DNA from: Micromonospora sp. M71_S20
GTDB taxonomy: Bacteria; Actinomycetota; Actinomycetes; Mycobacteriales; Micromonosporaceae
Direction: 5' to 3'
DNA: 64,000 bases
Assembly (NCBI RefSeq): GCF_003664255.1
Contig: NZ_RCCV01000002.1
Coordinates: 2,501-66,500 of the forward strand
The position numbers and the translations under genes were made by a program. Under the pieces are notes generated by a model, which was not told the origin of the DNA, did no database searches, and saw nothing but the letters and a program-made list of their open reading frames with translations. Of the stretch, positions 32,159 to 42,081 are shown piece after piece (the stretch's first letter is position 1; every line of letters starts with the position of its first letter).

Positions 32159-34717
32159 GTGCCGGGAGTGCGCAACCTGACGCAGGTCGAGGCCACCGAG
32201 CGGGCCCGCCTGCTCGACGTGACCGGATACGACATCAGTCTGGACCTCTCGTCCGCCGTACGGGCGGCCGAGGCTCGCACCTTCCGCTCGACCACCGAGG
32301 TGCGTTTCCGGTGCGCGGAACCCGGCGCGAGCACCTTCATCGAACTGGCCGCCGACTCCGTGCGGTCCGCGACGCTGAACGGCTCTCCGGTGGACCTGGG
32401 CGACTGGTCGGCCGAGAAGGGCCTGACCCTGTCGGGACTGGGCAGCGAGAACACGCTGGTCGTCGAGGCGGACTTCGCGTACTCGAACAGCGGGCAGGGG
32501 CTGCACCGCAGCGTCGACCCCGTCGACGGTGAGACCTACCTCTACAGCCAGTTCGAGACGGCCGACGCCCAGCGGGTCTACGCCTGCTTCGACCAGCCAG
32601 ACCTGAAGAGCGTCTACACCTGGCACGCCACCGTCCCGGAGCACTGGAAGGTGATCTCCAACATGCCGGTGGAGCGGGAGGAGGCGGCGGGCGAGGGACT
32701 GAAGACGGTCCACCTCGCCCCCTCGGTGCGGATGAGCACCTACATCACCGCCCTCTGCGCCGGGCCGTACCACGAGGTGCGCGACAGCCACGACGGCATC
32801 GACCTGGGCGCGTTCTGCCGGGCCTCGATGGCGCCGCACCTCGACTCGGACGACCTCTTCCTGGTCACCAAGCAGGGCTTCGACTTCTTCCACGAGCAGT
32901 TCGGCGTGCGCTACCCGCTGCCCAAGTACGACCAGCTGTGGGTGCCCGACTTCAACGCCGGCGCGATGGAGAACTTCGGCTGCGTCACGCACGCCGAGGC
33001 GCACTACCTCTTCCGCTCCCAGGTGACCGACTACGAGTACGAGCAGCGGGCCAACACGATCCTGCACGAGCTGGCGCACATGTGGTTCGGTGACCTGGTC
33101 ACCATGCGCTGGTGGAACGACCTGTGGCTCAACGAGTCGTTCGCCGAGTGGGCCAGCCACTGGTGCAACACCCACGCCACCCGCTTCACGGAGGCCTGGA
33201 CGACGTTCCTGTCCATCCGGAAGAACTGGGGCTACCGGCAGGACCAGCTCTCCTCCACCCACCCGGTCTACTGCGAGATGCCGGACCTGGAGGCGGTCGA
33301 GGTCAACTTCGACGGCATCACGTACGCCAAGGGCGCGAGCGTGCTCAAGCAGCTCGTCGCGTACGTCGGTGAGGAGCCGTTCCTGGCCGGCCTGCGGGCG
33401 TACTTCGCCAAGCACGCCTGGGGCAACGCCACCTTCGACGACCTGCTCTCCGAGCTGGAGACGGCCTCCGGCCGGGAGCTGCGCAAGTTCGCCGCCCAGT
33501 GGCTGGAGACGGCACAGGTCAACACGCTGCGGCCGGAGCTGACGATCGGCGCGGACGGCACCTACGAGCAGGTGGTCGTGCTCCAGGAGGCGCCCACCGC
33601 GCACCCGACGCTGCGTACCCACCGGATCGGGGTGGGCCTCTACGACCTGACCGACGGCCGGCTGGTCCGCCGCGAGCGCCACGAGCTCGACGTCACCGGC
33701 GAGCGGACCGAGCTGACCGCGCTGCGCGGCGTGCCCGCCGCCGACGTGCTGCTGCTCAACGACGACGACCTCACCTACACCAAGCTGCGCCTCGACGAGC
33801 GGTCGATGGCCACCGTGGTGCAGCACATCGCCGGCTTCGAGTCGTCGCTGGCCCGCGCGCTGTGCTGGACCGCCGCCTGGGACATGACCCGCGACGCCGA
33901 ACTGGCCGCCCGCGACTACGTGGCGCTGGTGCTGGCGGGGCTGCCCGCCGAGACCGACATCAACCTGGTCAACGCCGCCCTGCGCCAGGCCAAGACGGCG
34001 CTCAGCTTCTACGCCGACCCGGCCTGGGCGCCGACCGGCTGGGCGGAGCTGGCCCGCACCGCGCGCACGACGCTGGCGACGGCGGAACCGGGCAGCGGCT
34101 TCCAGCTGACCTGGGCCCGCGCGTACGCCACGGCGGCCCGTTCGGCCGAGGACCTGGCCACCCTGCGCGGCTGGCTGGCCGGCACCGACGTCCCGGACGG
34201 GCTGTCCATCGACACCGAGCTGCGCTGGGCCGTGCTGGACGCGCTGGTCGCCAACGGCGCGGCCGGCCGCGCCGAGATCGAGGCCGAGCTGGCCGGGGAC
34301 CGGACGGCCAGTGGCGAACGCGAGGCCGCGTACGCGCACGCGCTGGTGCCGACGGCGGAGAACAAGGCCGCCGTCTGGGCCCAGCTGACCGGCCCGGAGG
34401 CGCTGCCGAACTGGCGCAACCGGGCGCTGTTGCAGGGCCTCATCCACCCGGCGCAGATCGAGCTGACGGTGCCCTACCGGGACAGGTACTTCGCCGTGGT
34501 GGACCAGGTCTGGGGCAGCCGGGACAGCGAGCCGGCGCAGGAGTTCGCGCAGCTGGCGTACCCGGCGTACCTGGTGGACGACGAGACCGTGGCGGCCACC
34601 GACGCGTGGCTGGCCGGCGACGGCCACCCGACGTCGCTGCGCCGGCTGGTGGGCGAGGGCCGCGACGGCGTCGTCCGCGCCCTGCGGGCCCGCGAGCGGG
34701 ACGCCCGCAGCGCCTGA
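32159..34717 (+). CDS. pepN: aminopeptidase N (M1)
   Basis: An 852-aa zinc metallopeptidase that removes N-terminal residues from peptides in the cytoplasm. The substrate-anchoring GAMENFG motif and the zinc site HELAHMWFGDLVTMRWWNDL then WLNESFAEW (HExxH-18-E) are intact at about residues 265-330. The N-terminal beta domain covers about 1-200 and the ERAP1-like helical C-terminal domain about 535-850. Length is normal for actinobacterial PepN. The start is GTG 32159 with GGAG about 9 nt upstream. It ends at a strong bidirectional terminator. Confidence 0.97.
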   Translation: MPGVRNLTQVEATERARLLDVTGYDISLDLSSAVRAAEARTFRSTTEVRFRCAEPGASTFIELAADSVRSATLNGSPVDLGDWSAEKGLTLSGLGSENTLVVEADFAYSNSGQGLHRSVDPVDGETYLYSQFETADAQRVYACFDQPDLKSVYTWHATVPEHWKVISNMPVEREEAAGEGLKTVHLAPSVRMSTYITALCAGPYHEVRDSHDGIDLGAFCRASMAPHLDSDDLFLVTKQGFDFFHEQFGVRYPLPKYDQLWVPDFNAGAMENFGCVTHAEAHYLFRSQVTDYEYEQRANTILHELAHMWFGDLVTMRWWNDLWLNESFAEWASHWCNTHATRFTEAWTTFLSIRKNWGYRQDQLSSTHPVYCEMPDLEAVEVNFDGITYAKGASVLKQLVAYVGEEPFLAGLRAYFAKHAWGNATFDDLLSELETASGRELRKFAAQWLETAQVNTLRPELTIGADGTYEQVVVLQEAPTAHPTLRTHRIGVGLYDLTDGRLVRRERHELDVTGERTELTALRGVPAADVLLLNDDDLTYTKLRLDERSMATVVQHIAGFESSLARALCWTAAWDMTRDAELAARDYVALVLAGLPAETDINLVNAALRQAKTALSFYADPAWAPTGWAELARTARTTLATAEPGSGFQLTWARAYATAARSAEDLATLRGWLAGTDVPDGLSIDTELRWAVLDALVANGAAGRAEIEAELAGDRTASGEREAAYAHALVPTAENKAAVWAQLTGPEALPNWRNRALLQGLIHPAQIELTVPYRDRYFAVVDQVWGSRDSEPAQEFAQLAYPAYLVDDETVAATDAWLAGDGHPTSLRRLVGEGRDGVVRALRARERDARSA

Positions 34718-34731
34718 CGCACACGTCACAC

Positions 34732-34768
34732 GACGAAGCCCGGTCCGCGTCGCGGACCGGGCTTCGTC
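34732..34768. terminator. bidirectional terminator after pepN
   Basis: A perfect 16-bp stem (34732-34747 and 34753-34768) with a 5-nt loop lies between the convergent genes ending at 34717 and 34803. Confidence 0.85.
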
Positions 34769-34802
34769 ACTCAGGTGCGGGCGCGAGACGCGCCGCAGTC
34801 GG

Positions 34803-35210
34803 TCAGCCCTTGCCGGCGTGGCTGGCGAGCTGGTCGAGGCCGTTGATGATGCCGCCGGCCAGGTCGCCGCCACCGAACGCCGCCACCATCGAGAGCGCGG
34901 CCAGCCGGGCGTAGGTGTCGGGGATGCGCTTGCGGGCGTGCCGACCGGTGACGATCTCCAGCTGCCGCTGGTTGGGCGACACCGCGATCAGGACCGACCG
35001 GTCGGGCTCGGCGAGCTGGCGGTGCAGCCGCTCGGCGTGCTCCCGGATCGGCTCGTCGAGACCGCCGACGAAGACCGAGAAGACCAGGCCGGTGCCCTGG
35101 TCGGCCAGGCGCAGGGCCTCGTCGATGCGCAGCAGCTGGCGGGTCGAGAACGGCCCGTCCAGCACCTCGGGCGGGGTCCCCGTCCCGGCCTGCTTCTCAC
35201 CAACGGTCAC
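34803..35210 (-). CDS. DUF5130 family protein (TPM-like)
   Basis: A 135-aa protein. GTG 35210 has GGAGG 6 nt upstream; an earlier GTG at 35228 lacks one. The central segment FSTRQLLRIDEALRLADQGT, then FSVFVGGLDEPIREHAERLH and VLIAVSPNQRQLEIVTGRHA, resembles the TPM/DUF5130 fold, in which a short acidic loop may bind metal. The tail LSMVAAFGGGDLAGGIINGL is amphipathic rather than a clear TM helix. Its first 14 nt overlap the preceding gene, so the two small genes are translationally coupled. The function is unknown; a role near the membrane is suggested by its single-TM partner. Confidence 0.8.
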   Translation of the reverse strand: MTVGEKQAGTGTPPEVLDGPFSTRQLLRIDEALRLADQGTGLVFSVFVGGLDEPIREHAERLHRQLAEPDRSVLIAVSPNQRQLEIVTGRHARKRIPDTYARLAALSMVAAFGGGDLAGGIINGLDQLASHAGKG

Positions 35211-35502
35211 TTGCGCCTCCGGTTCCACCGGCCGGCGGCTCGACGCCGGCCCGCTCGAGCTTGTGGCTGGTCAGCGCCGGCGCCTGCGCGCCCGCTGCCA
35301 GGGCGGTGCCGGCCGAGTCGGCCAGCTGCTCCGGCCGGCCCAGGAACCAGACCGGAGTGAAGTCGAAGGGCCGGCCCGGTCGGTAGCGCTTGGCGCCGCC
35401 ACCGCCGCCACCACGGCTACCGGCGTACGCCAGACCGGCGATCACCAGCACCGCGGCCGCCGGGATGCCGACGAAGACCAGCAACGTCTCGGTTACAGAC
35501 AA
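35197..35502 (-). CDS. hypothetical single-TM protein
   Basis: A 101-aa protein from TTG 35502, chosen because GGGGG lies 8 nt upstream; TTG 35508 is the alternative. It has one N-terminal TM segment (LLVFVGIPAAAVLVIAGLAYAG), a Gly run, a basic AKRYRPGRPFDF patch, and a short soluble tail containing PVWFLGRPEQLADS. The C terminus faces the cytoplasm if the positive-inside rule holds. It overlaps the DUF5130 gene by 14 nt and probably works with it. I recognise the pair as common in Micromonosporaceae but not its function. Confidence 0.65.
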   Translation of the reverse strand: MSVTETLLVFVGIPAAAVLVIAGLAYAGSRGGGGGGAKRYRPGRPFDFTPVWFLGRPEQLADSAGTALAAGAQAPALTSHKLERAGVEPPAGGTGGASDRW

Positions 35503-35557
35503 TCCCAACGCCCCCAGGCGGAAGAAGAGACCTCAAGGATCCGGGTCGGGTGGACGA

Positions 35558-37021
35558 TCATGGCGCCGACCGCCCGACACCGCTGCCATTCACGTTAGCG
35601 GAGCCCACGGCCCGCCAGATTGCGGGGTGGCGATCCCAACCGCCACTGGAGTGCTCCAGTTGCGCAGCCGTGGCGATCAACCTCGCGTCGTCGCCGTACC
35701 GACCGGTCAGCAGGACCCCCACGGGCAGCCCCTCGGCGGTGACGCCCACGGGCAGGGACACGGACGGATCACCCGTCACGTTGAACACGGCGCAGTACGG
35801 CGAGAACCGGCGTTGCCGGTCGAAGTCCTCCGCCGGGTCGCCACCGGAGGCGAACCAGCCCAGCGGCGCCTGTGGCGCGGCGAGGGTCGGGCAGAGCAGC
35901 AGGTCACAGCCGGCGGTGCGGCGCACGCCGAGGCGTACCTGCGCCTGGAGTTCGCCGAGCGTGGCGCTGAGGGTGCCGGCCGATATCTCCGCGCCCCGGG
36001 CCCGCAGGTGCCGGGTCAGCGGCAGCAGCGCGCTCTCCCGCTCCCGTGGCACGGGCGCGAGCGCCAGCACGTACCAGACGATCTCGAACAGCGGCCACAC
36101 GGCGGGCCCGAGGGGCGCGGGGACGTCGACCACCTCGTGGCCGGCGGCGGTGAGCAGCGCCGCCGCCCGGTCCACGGCGGCGGCGCAGTCGGGGTGGACC
36201 GGCTCGTCGGCGAGCATCGGGGCGGTGAACCGCCCGACGCGCAGCCGCCCCGGGTCGGCCGCGCGGGCCGCGCCGAGCCAACCGCCCGCGGACGGGGCGG
36301 GCGCCAGGTAGGGCTCGCCGGGCACCGGCCGGGCCAGCACGTCGAGCAGCGCCGCCACGTCGGCGACCGTACGCCCGATCGGCCCGTTGGTCGGCAGGCC
36401 GTAGGCGCCGGAGCCGACCGGCCCGCCGGAGACCAGCCCTCGGCTCGGCTTGTAGCCGACCAGGCCGCACAGCGACGCCGGGATGCGCAGCGAGCCGCCG
36501 CCGTCGGAGCCCTGGGCGACCGGCACCAGACCGGCCGCGACGGCCGCCGCCGCCCCTCCGCTGGAGCCGCCGGCGGTGTACGCCAGGTCCCACGGGTTGC
36601 GGGCCGGCGGCGCGACCAGCCCCTCCGAGTAGAGCGAACAGCCCAGCTCGGAGGTGGTGGTCTTGCCCAGGCTCACCAGCCCGGCCGCCGCCATGAACCG
36701 GACCACGTCGGCGTCCACCGGCGGCACGAAGTCGGCGAACGCCGCCGAGCCGAAGGTGGTGCGCACCCCGGCGGTGAGGGTGAGGTCCTTGATCGCGGTC
36801 GGCACGCCGTGCAACGGGCCGCGCCCGTCGGCGGGGGCGGCGTCGGCGGCGCGGGCCGCCGCGCGGGCCCGCTCGGGGGTGACCGTGACGAACGCGCCGA
36901 CGGTGTCGCCGAGGGCGTCGACCCGGGTCAGGTGGTGCTCGACCAGCTCGACGCTGGACAACTCGCCGCCGGCGATCGCGGCGGCCTGCTCCAGCGCGGT
37001 CAGGTCGTGCGGCTCGGCCAT
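35558..37021 (-). CDS. amidase (amidase-signature family)
   Basis: A 487-aa amide hydrolase. The Ser-cisSer-Lys triad is intact: Lys in TAIKDLTL, the second Ser in the AS signature [20 protein letters not shown], and the nucleophile in [16 protein letters not shown]. Length fits bacterial amidases and the GatA-like group, but with no gatB or gatC beside it the role is catabolic, not tRNA transamidation. The start at ATG 37021 is preceded by AGGA at a distance of 7 nt. The substrate cannot be deduced; amide-bearing small molecules or peptides are likely. Confidence 0.92.
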   Translation of the reverse strand: MAEPHDLTALEQAAAIAGGELSSVELVEHHLTRVDALGDTVGAFVTVTPERARAAARAADAAPADGRGPLHGVPTAIKDLTLTAGVRTTFGSAAFADFVPPVDADVVRFMAAAGLVSLGKTTTSELGCSLYSEGLVAPPARNPWDLAYTAGGSSGGAAAAVAAGLVPVAQGSDGGGSLRIPASLCGLVGYKPSRGLVSGGPVGSGAYGLPTNGPIGRTVADVAALLDVLARPVPGEPYLAPAPSAGGWLGAARAADPGRLRVGRFTAPMLADEPVHPDCAAAVDRAAALLTAAGHEVVDVPAPLGPAVWPLFEIVWYVLALAPVPRERESALLPLTRHLRARGAEISAGTLSATLGELQAQVRLGVRRTAGCDLLLCPTLAAPQAPLGWFASGGDPAEDFDRQRRFSPYCAVFNVTGDPSVSLPVGVTAEGLPVGVLLTGRYGDDARLIATAAQLEHSSGGWDRHPAIWRAVGSANVNGSGVGRSAP

Positions 37022-37230
37022 CCCCTCATCCTGCCCGCCCGGCTCCCGCTCCGCCGCACGACACGACCGGCCGGCGGTGCGACGAGCGCCATATCCCCCT
37101 GACATGACCACATCGGGATGACCGGCCACCGGCACCCGGCACAGAGGATGGAGACAGATCGAAGACGATCACCCCCACCGGTGGCCCCGCACCGCCGCCA
37201 CCGCCCCCCACCCCCGCAGGGAGCGTCACC

Positions 37231-38169
37231 GTGCAACCCGTACCCGCCCTCCACCCCGGCCCGGGCCGTCGCTGGGCCTCGCGCGCCACCCGTCCGCTGC
37301 TGGCCCTCGCCCTGGTCGGCGCGAGCCTGGCCGCCACTCCCGCCGCACCGGCCGGCGCCCGGGACCTGCCCCCGTCCGCGCCGCTGGCCGCCAACCCGTA
37401 CGAGCGGGGACCCGCGCCCACCGTGGCCAGCATCGAGGCCACCCTCGGCCCGTTCGCCACCGCGCAGACCACCGTCGCCGCCGGCAGCGTCAGCGGCTTC
37501 GGCGGCGGGACGATCTACTACCCGACCAGCACCGCCGAGGGCACCTTCGGCGCGGTCGCCATCTCCCCCGGCTTCACCGCGCGCCAGACCTCGGTCGCGT
37601 GGCTCGGCCCCCGCCTGGCCTCGCAGGGCTTCGTCGTCATCACCATCGACACCCGCTCCGTGTACGACCAGCCGGCCAGCCGGGGCACCCAGTTGCTTGC
37701 CGCCCTGGACTACCTGACCAACACCAGCACCGTCCGCACCCGGATCGACCGGAACCGGCTCGCCGTGATGGGTCACTCGATGGGCGGCGGCGGCAGCCTG
37801 TCGGCGGCCAGCACCCGGCCCGCGTTGCAGGCGGCGATCCCGCTGACCGGCTGGCACACCCAGAAGAGCTGGTCGTCGGTGCGCGTACCGACCTTGGTCA
37901 TCGGGGCCGAGAACGACACGGTGGCCCCGGTCTCGTCGCACTCGGAGCCGTTCTACACCAGCCTGCCGGCCACTCTGGACAAGGCGTACCTGGAGCTGAA
38001 CGCGGCGAGCCACTCCGCGCCCACCTCGTCGAACGTGACGGTGGCGAAGTACAGCATCTCCTGGCTCAAGCGGTTCGTCGACGACGACACCCGCTACGAG
38101 CAGTTCCTCTGCCCGGCCCCCCGTGGCTCGGCGATCGAGGAGTACCGGGACACCTGCCCGCACTCCTGA
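37231..38169 (+). CDS. secreted polyester hydrolase / cutinase (PETase-type homologue)
   Basis: A 312-aa alpha/beta hydrolase, exported by a signal peptide (residues about 1-44, [20 protein letters not shown]). From [21 protein letters not shown] onward it follows the Thermobifida cutinase / PET hydrolase sequences almost segment by segment ([56 protein letters not shown]). The triad is Ser183 (GHSMGG), Asp229 (AENDTVAP) and His261 (ASHSAP); the C-terminal Cys pair is present. The oxyanion-hole Tyr of PET hydrolases is Phe115. GTG 37231 has AGGGAG 8 nt upstream. A terminator follows. Confidence 0.93.
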   Translation: MQPVPALHPGPGRRWASRATRPLLALALVGASLAATPAAPAGARDLPPSAPLAANPYERGPAPTVASIEATLGPFATAQTTVAAGSVSGFGGGTIYYPTSTAEGTFGAVAISPGFTARQTSVAWLGPRLASQGFVVITIDTRSVYDQPASRGTQLLAALDYLTNTSTVRTRIDRNRLAVMGHSMGGGGSLSAASTRPALQAAIPLTGWHTQKSWSSVRVPTLVIGAENDTVAPVSSHSEPFYTSLPATLDKAYLELNAASHSAPTSSNVTVAKYSISWLKRFVDDDTRYEQFLCPAPRGSAIEEYRDTCPHS

Positions 38170-38177
38170 CCCCACGC

Positions 38178-38219
38178 TCCGGAGCCGTCGCGCGCACTGG
38201 GGGCCGCGACGGCTCCGGA
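38178..38219. terminator. bidirectional terminator between hydrolase and tryptophan operon
   Basis: A perfect 15-bp inverted repeat (38178-38192 and 38205-38219) with a 12-nt loop lies between the genes ending at 38169 and 38276. Confidence 0.75.
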
Positions 38220-38275
38220 TTCCACCCGCCGGGCGGCGCGGGGTCCTCCGAGGTCCGCGTCGCCCGGACGCGGGC

Positions 38276-39304
38276 TCAGGAGCGGGTGCCGAGGAACCGC
38301 AGGGCGTTGCCGCCGAGCAGCAGGGCGCGCTGTTCCCCGGTGAGGAAGTCCGCCTCCCGCACCACCCGGCCGACCGGCCGCTCCCCCAGCGGGTACGGGT
38401 AGTCGCTGCCCACGAGCACCCGCTCGGCGCCCATGGTGTCGACCAGCAGCCGCAGCGCGGGCGTGGAGAAGACCACCGAGTCGACGCAGAACCGGTCGAC
38501 GTACGAGCTGGGCGGGGCAGTGGAGGCGCCGCGTACCAGGTCGCCCCGGCGGTGCCACGCGTTGTCGGCGCGGCCCAGCCAGAACGGGAAGCTGCCGCCG
38601 CCGTGCGCGAAGCAGATGCGCAGCGTGTCGGGCACCCGGTCGAAGACGCCGCCGAGGATCAGCGCCAGCACCGACAGGTGCGTCTCGGCGGGCATCCCGG
38701 CGAGCCAGCGGGCCATCCACCGGTCCAGCCGGGGGCCGCCCGGCATGTCCCACGGGTGCACGAAGACCGGCGCGCCCACCTCGGCGCAGTGCGTCAGGAA
38801 CTCCACGATCCCGGCGTCGTCCAGGTCGCGGTCGCCGACGTGGTTGCCGATCTCCACGCCGGCGTGTCCGGCCGCGAGGCAGCGGTCCAGCTCGGCGCAG
38901 GCCGCCTCCGGGTCCTGCAGCGGCACCTGGCAGAACGGCACCAGCCGGTCGCCACCGGCGGCGGTGACCTCCAGGGTGAGGTCGTTGAAGATCCGGGCCA
39001 CCTTCACCGCCTGGTCGGCGGGCCGGTCGTAGCTGAAGAAGACCGGGGTGGGCGAGACGACCTGCACGTCCACGCCGTCGGCGTCCATGTCGCCGAGTCG
39101 GGTCGGCGCGTCCCAGCACTCCGCCCCGACCGGGCGGAACTCCGTCTCCCCCACCATGATCATGGCCGCCCGCTCGGAGTCGACCCGCAACCAGGGCCAG
39201 CCGGAACCGCCGCACGCCGCGCCGAGGTCCGGCCACCCCTTCGGTACGACGTGCGTGTGCACGTCGACCACGGGAGGCCGCGCCGGCCCGGGCCCGGCGG
39301 GCAT
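38276..39304 (-). CDS. nbaD: 2-amino-3-carboxymuconate-6-semialdehyde decarboxylase (ACMSD)
   Basis: A 342-aa amidohydrolase-fold, zinc-dependent decarboxylase. It converts the 3-hydroxyanthranilate ring-cleavage product to 2-aminomuconate semialdehyde, diverting it from quinolinate. Metal ligands: VVDVHTHVVPKGW near the N terminus, His in VFVHPWDMPGG, CFAHGGGSFPFWLGR, and Asp in LVGSDYPYPLG. It is the last gene of the operon, and its ATG overlaps the upstream dioxygenase stop by one nt (TGATG). nba names follow the Pseudomonas fluorescens KU-7 2-nitrobenzoate cluster as I recall it. Confidence 0.93.
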   Translation of the reverse strand: MPAGPGPARPPVVDVHTHVVPKGWPDLGAACGGSGWPWLRVDSERAAMIMVGETEFRPVGAECWDAPTRLGDMDADGVDVQVVSPTPVFFSYDRPADQAVKVARIFNDLTLEVTAAGGDRLVPFCQVPLQDPEAACAELDRCLAAGHAGVEIGNHVGDRDLDDAGIVEFLTHCAEVGAPVFVHPWDMPGGPRLDRWMARWLAGMPAETHLSVLALILGGVFDRVPDTLRICFAHGGGSFPFWLGRADNAWHRRGDLVRGASTAPPSSYVDRFCVDSVVFSTPALRLLVDTMGAERVLVGSDYPYPLGERPVGRVVREADFLTGEQRALLLGGNALRFLGTRS

Positions 39305-39828
39305 CAGCCCTTACCCGGGTGCAGCGCGCCGCAGTTCGCGCAGGTGCGGGCGGCCTCGTCGGCGTAGAACGCCTGGAACACCGGGGGCAGGTCGGCGGCA
39401 ATGTCCCTGACCTGCAACTCCACCTCGTGCACCTTGTGCCCGCACTCGGTGCAGTACCACTGGAACTTCTCCAGCGTGCCCTCCTCGCGGACCCGCTCCA
39501 CGACCACGCCGATCGAGCCGGCCTCGGGCCGCTGCGGCGAGTGCGGGGTGTTGCGCGGCAGCATCCACATCTGGCCCTCGCGCACGTGCACCGTACGCGG
39601 CCCCTCCGGGGTCATCAGGTTGACGTGCATGTTGCCCTTGACCTGGTAGAAGAACTCCTCGTACGGGTCTACGTGGAAGTCGGTGCGCTGGTTGGGCCCG
39701 CCCACCACCATCACGATGAAGTCGTCCCCGCCCGGGAACATCTCCTTGTTGCCGACCGGCGGCTTGAGCAGGTGCTGGTTCTCCGCGATCCAACCTGGGA
39801 AGCTGAACGGCTCCGCGATCTCACTCAC
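39304..39828 (-). CDS. nbaC: 3-hydroxyanthranilate 3,4-dioxygenase
   Basis: A 174-aa cupin that opens the ring of 3-hydroxyanthranilate with O2. The iron-binding cupin motif is [18 protein letters not shown], with a second His in [12 protein letters not shown]. Bacterial enzymes carry a second, rubredoxin-like iron site at the C terminus; both Cys pairs are here (WYCTECGHK and [10 protein letters not shown]). GTG 39828 has AGGAGG 6 nt upstream and overlaps the deaminase stop (GTGA). It precedes the decarboxylase that uses its unstable product, so coupling makes sense. Confidence 0.96.
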   Translation of the reverse strand: MSEIAEPFSFPGWIAENQHLLKPPVGNKEMFPGGDDFIVMVVGGPNQRTDFHVDPYEEFFYQVKGNMHVNLMTPEGPRTVHVREGQMWMLPRNTPHSPQRPEAGSIGVVVERVREEGTLEKFQWYCTECGHKVHEVELQVRDIAADLPPVFQAFYADEAARTCANCGALHPGKG

Positions 39829-40253
39829 GACTGACCTCCTGACGGAAGAAGGGCCACGGCCTGGATCTCGATGAGCAGGTGCGGGTGGGGTAGCTGGTGC
39901 ACGGCGACGGTGGTGCGGGTGGGTCCGGTGGCGTCGAAGTATTCGGCCCAGACCTGGTTGTAGCCGCCGAAGTCGTTCATGTTGACGAGGTAGGTGGTGA
40001 CCTGGACGAGGTCGGTCAGGTCGGCGCCGACGGAGCGCAGCAGATCTTGGATGTTGTCGATGACGGCGCGGGTCTGCGCGCGGATATCGAGGTTGGTGGT
40101 GCCGAACTCGTCCACGTCGACGCCGGCGAAGGTGTTGTCGGGGCGGCGGCTGGAGGTGCCGGAGACGAAGACGAACCCGCCGGCGACCTTGACGTGCGGG
40201 AAGGCGCCCCGGGGCACAGCCTTGCCCGCGACGACGCGTGCGAGCCCGCTCAT
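39825..40253 (-). CDS. nbaF: RidA-family 2-aminomuconate deaminase
   Basis: A 142-aa RidA/YjgF-fold enzyme. Its motifs ([60 protein letters not shown]) and its position among 3-hydroxyanthranilate catabolic genes point to 2-aminomuconate deaminase, which yields 4-oxalocrotonate plus ammonia. A generic imine deaminase is the alternative by sequence alone; the operon context decides. Its ATG overlaps the preceding stop (ATGA). Confidence 0.88.
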   Translation of the reverse strand: MSGLARVVAGKAVPRGAFPHVKVAGGFVFVSGTSSRRPDNTFAGVDVDEFGTTNLDIRAQTRAVIDNIQDLLRSVGADLTDLVQVTTYLVNMNDFGGYNQVWAEYFDATGPTRTTVAVHQLPHPHLLIEIQAVALLPSGGQS

Positions 40254-41023
40254 GCCGACGCCCGCAGCGAGGCCGTGCCGAGGTTCTCGACGACGGCGCG
40301 GACGTGGGCGCCGGGTTTCAGGGGGACGGCGGCGGTGGCCGCGCCGGCCAGGAAGACCCAGCCCTCGCGCAGCCGCACCCCGTGCCGGCCGGCCAGCCGG
40401 ATGCCCTCGTCGAGGGCACGGCGAGGGTCGCCGAGGATGGCGGCGGTCGAGCCGACCTGCGTCACCCGTCCGTCGACCTCCAGCAGCACGCCCAGGTTCT
40501 CCAGCCCGTCGGGCACCGGGCTCCACGGCCCGATGACGAACGCGGCGGCGGAGGTGTTGTCGGCGATGACGTCCGGCAGGGAGAAGGTGAAGTTCGCGTA
40601 CCGGGAGTCGATCAGCTCGATGGCGGGGGCGACCGCCCGGACCGCGTCGGTGAAGTCACCGATGGGTTCGCCGGGTTCGGGCAGGCGGTCGAGCAGGAAC
40701 GCCACCTCCGGCTCGACGCGGGGATGGATGAAGGCGCCGACGTCGAGGGTGCCGCCGTCGGGGACGCGCATGGTGTCGGTGAGGTGGCCCCAGATGACCT
40801 CGTCCACGCCGACCTGCGCCATCTTCGCCTTGCTGGTCAGGCCCATCTTCAACCCCACCAGGCGCTCGCCCCGGTCGAGGCGGCGCTGGATCAGCGCGGT
40901 CTGCACCGCGTACGCGGCATCCACGTCCAGGCCCGTCTCGGCGGCCAACTGCGGGATTGCGGTGGCGGTGTCGGCCGCCACGCCGAGGCGCTCGGCGATA
41001 CCGACAGTGTCCGGCCCGATCAT
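40250..41023 (-). CDS. nbaG: 2-oxo-3-hexenedioate (4-oxalocrotonate) decarboxylase
   Basis: A 257-aa member of the fumarylacetoacetase-like hydratase/decarboxylase family. [17 protein letters not shown] is the DmpH-type signature, and [12 protein letters not shown] with [12 protein letters not shown] provides the metal-binding Glu residues. Together these separate it from the hydratase at 43016, which reads [17 protein letters not shown]. It decarboxylates 4-oxalocrotonate to 2-hydroxypenta-2,4-dienoate and usually forms a complex with the hydratase. Overlaps of 4 nt join it to the genes on both sides. Confidence 0.9.
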   Translation of the reverse strand: MIGPDTVGIAERLGVAADTATAIPQLAAETGLDVDAAYAVQTALIQRRLDRGERLVGLKMGLTSKAKMAQVGVDEVIWGHLTDTMRVPDGGTLDVGAFIHPRVEPEVAFLLDRLPEPGEPIGDFTDAVRAVAPAIELIDSRYANFTFSLPDVIADNTSAAAFVIGPWSPVPDGLENLGVLLEVDGRVTQVGSTAAILGDPRRALDEGIRLAGRHGVRLREGWVFLAGAATAAVPLKPGAHVRAVVENLGTASLRASA

Positions 41024-42081
41024 GATTTCTCCTTGCCGGCGAGGTCCAGTGCCACGTCCACGATCATGTCCTCCTGGCCGCCGACCATGCGGCGGCGGCC
41101 CAGCTCGACCAGGATGGAGCGCACGTCCACGCCGTACTTGTCCGAGGCCCGCTCCGCATGCCGCAGGAAACTCGAATACACCCCGGCGTAGCCGAGGGAG
41201 AGGGTTTCCCGGTCGACCTGCACCGGCCGGTCCTGCAACGGCCGCACGACGTCGTCGGCGGCGTCCATCAGGGCGAACACGTCACAGCCGTGCTGCCAGC
41301 CGTGCAGCTCGGCGACCGCCACGAACACCTCCAGCGGGGCGTTGCCCGCCCCGGCGCCCTGCCCCGCCAGGGAGGCATCCACGCGCACCGTGCGCCCATG
41401 GCTCGCCTGAGCGCTGGCGGCGGCGTCGCCGAGGATGCGGCCGTGCTCCACCGCGATGACACTGTTGGCGACGCCGAGGGACAGGTTGTGGTGGGCGTGG
41501 ATACCGATCTGCGTGTCCGGTGCCAACACCTGCCGGTACGCGTCGACCCGCTCGGCCACATCGGACATGAGCAGGCGTCCGCCGGAGTCGGTGACGTAGA
41601 CGCAGTGCGCCCCGTACGACTCCATCAACTTCGCCTGGGCGGCGAGGCCGGCCGGGTCGTTCATGTGCGACATCATCAGGAACCCGGAGACGTCCATGCC
41701 GTTCTCCCGCGCCCACGCGATGTGCTGCGCCGAGATGTCGGCCTCCGTGCAGTGCGTGGCGATGCGCACACTCGTCACGCCGAGGGCCTTCGCCGCCTTC
41801 AGATCCGCGATCGTGCCGATCCCCGGCAGCAACAACGTGGTCAGCTTCGCCGAGGTCATCACCTCGGCCGCCGCCGAAATCCAGTCGGCGTCACTGGCCG
41901 CACCGTGACCGTAGTTGACGCTGGAACCGGCGAGCCCGTCGCCGTGGGCGACCTCGATCGCGGCCACCCCGGCCGCGTCCAACGCCGCGGCGATGGTGCG
42001 GACCTGCTCGACGGTGTAGCGGTGGGCGACGGCGTGCATGCCGTCGCGCAACGTCACGTCCTGGATGTACAGATCAGTCAT
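41020..42081 (-). CDS. nbaI: 4-hydroxy-2-oxovalerate aldolase
   Basis: A 353-aa HMGL-like TIM-barrel aldolase that splits 4-hydroxy-2-oxovalerate into pyruvate and acetaldehyde. Key motifs are [11 protein letters not shown] (substrate/metal Asp), [17 protein letters not shown], the metal-binding [14 protein letters not shown], and [12 protein letters not shown]. It works with the acetaldehyde dehydrogenase encoded just upstream, channelling acetaldehyde. Compared with the DmpG/HsaF family it has an extra segment of about 16 residues (around 215-231, [15 protein letters not shown]) just after the metal-binding strand. Four-nt overlaps exist on both sides. Confidence 0.92.
   Translation of the reverse strand: MTDLYIQDVTLRDGMHAVAHRYTVEQVRTIAAALDAAGVAAIEVAHGDGLAGSSVNYGHGAASDADWISAAAEVMTSAKLTTLLLPGIGTIADLKAAKALGVTSVRIATHCTEADISAQHIAWARENGMDVSGFLMMSHMNDPAGLAAQAKLMESYGAHCVYVTDSGGRLLMSDVAERVDAYRQVLAPDTQIGIHAHHNLSLGVANSVIAVEHGRILGDAAASAQASHGRTVRVDASLAGQGAGAGNAPLEVFVAVAELHGWQHGCDVFALMDAADDVVRPLQDRPVQVDRETLSLGYAGVYSSFLRHAERASDKYGVDVRSILVELGRRRMVGGQEDMIVDVALDLAGKEKS

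Noticed and set aside
32099..34873. 924-codon minus-strand frame opposite pepN
   Set aside because: It is a shadow of the M1 aminopeptidase, which carries GAMEN and HExxH motifs.
35558..37021. GatA subunit of the tRNA amidotransferase
   Set aside because: No gatB or gatC is adjacent, and the sequence fits general amidases as well; a catabolic amidase is the safer call.
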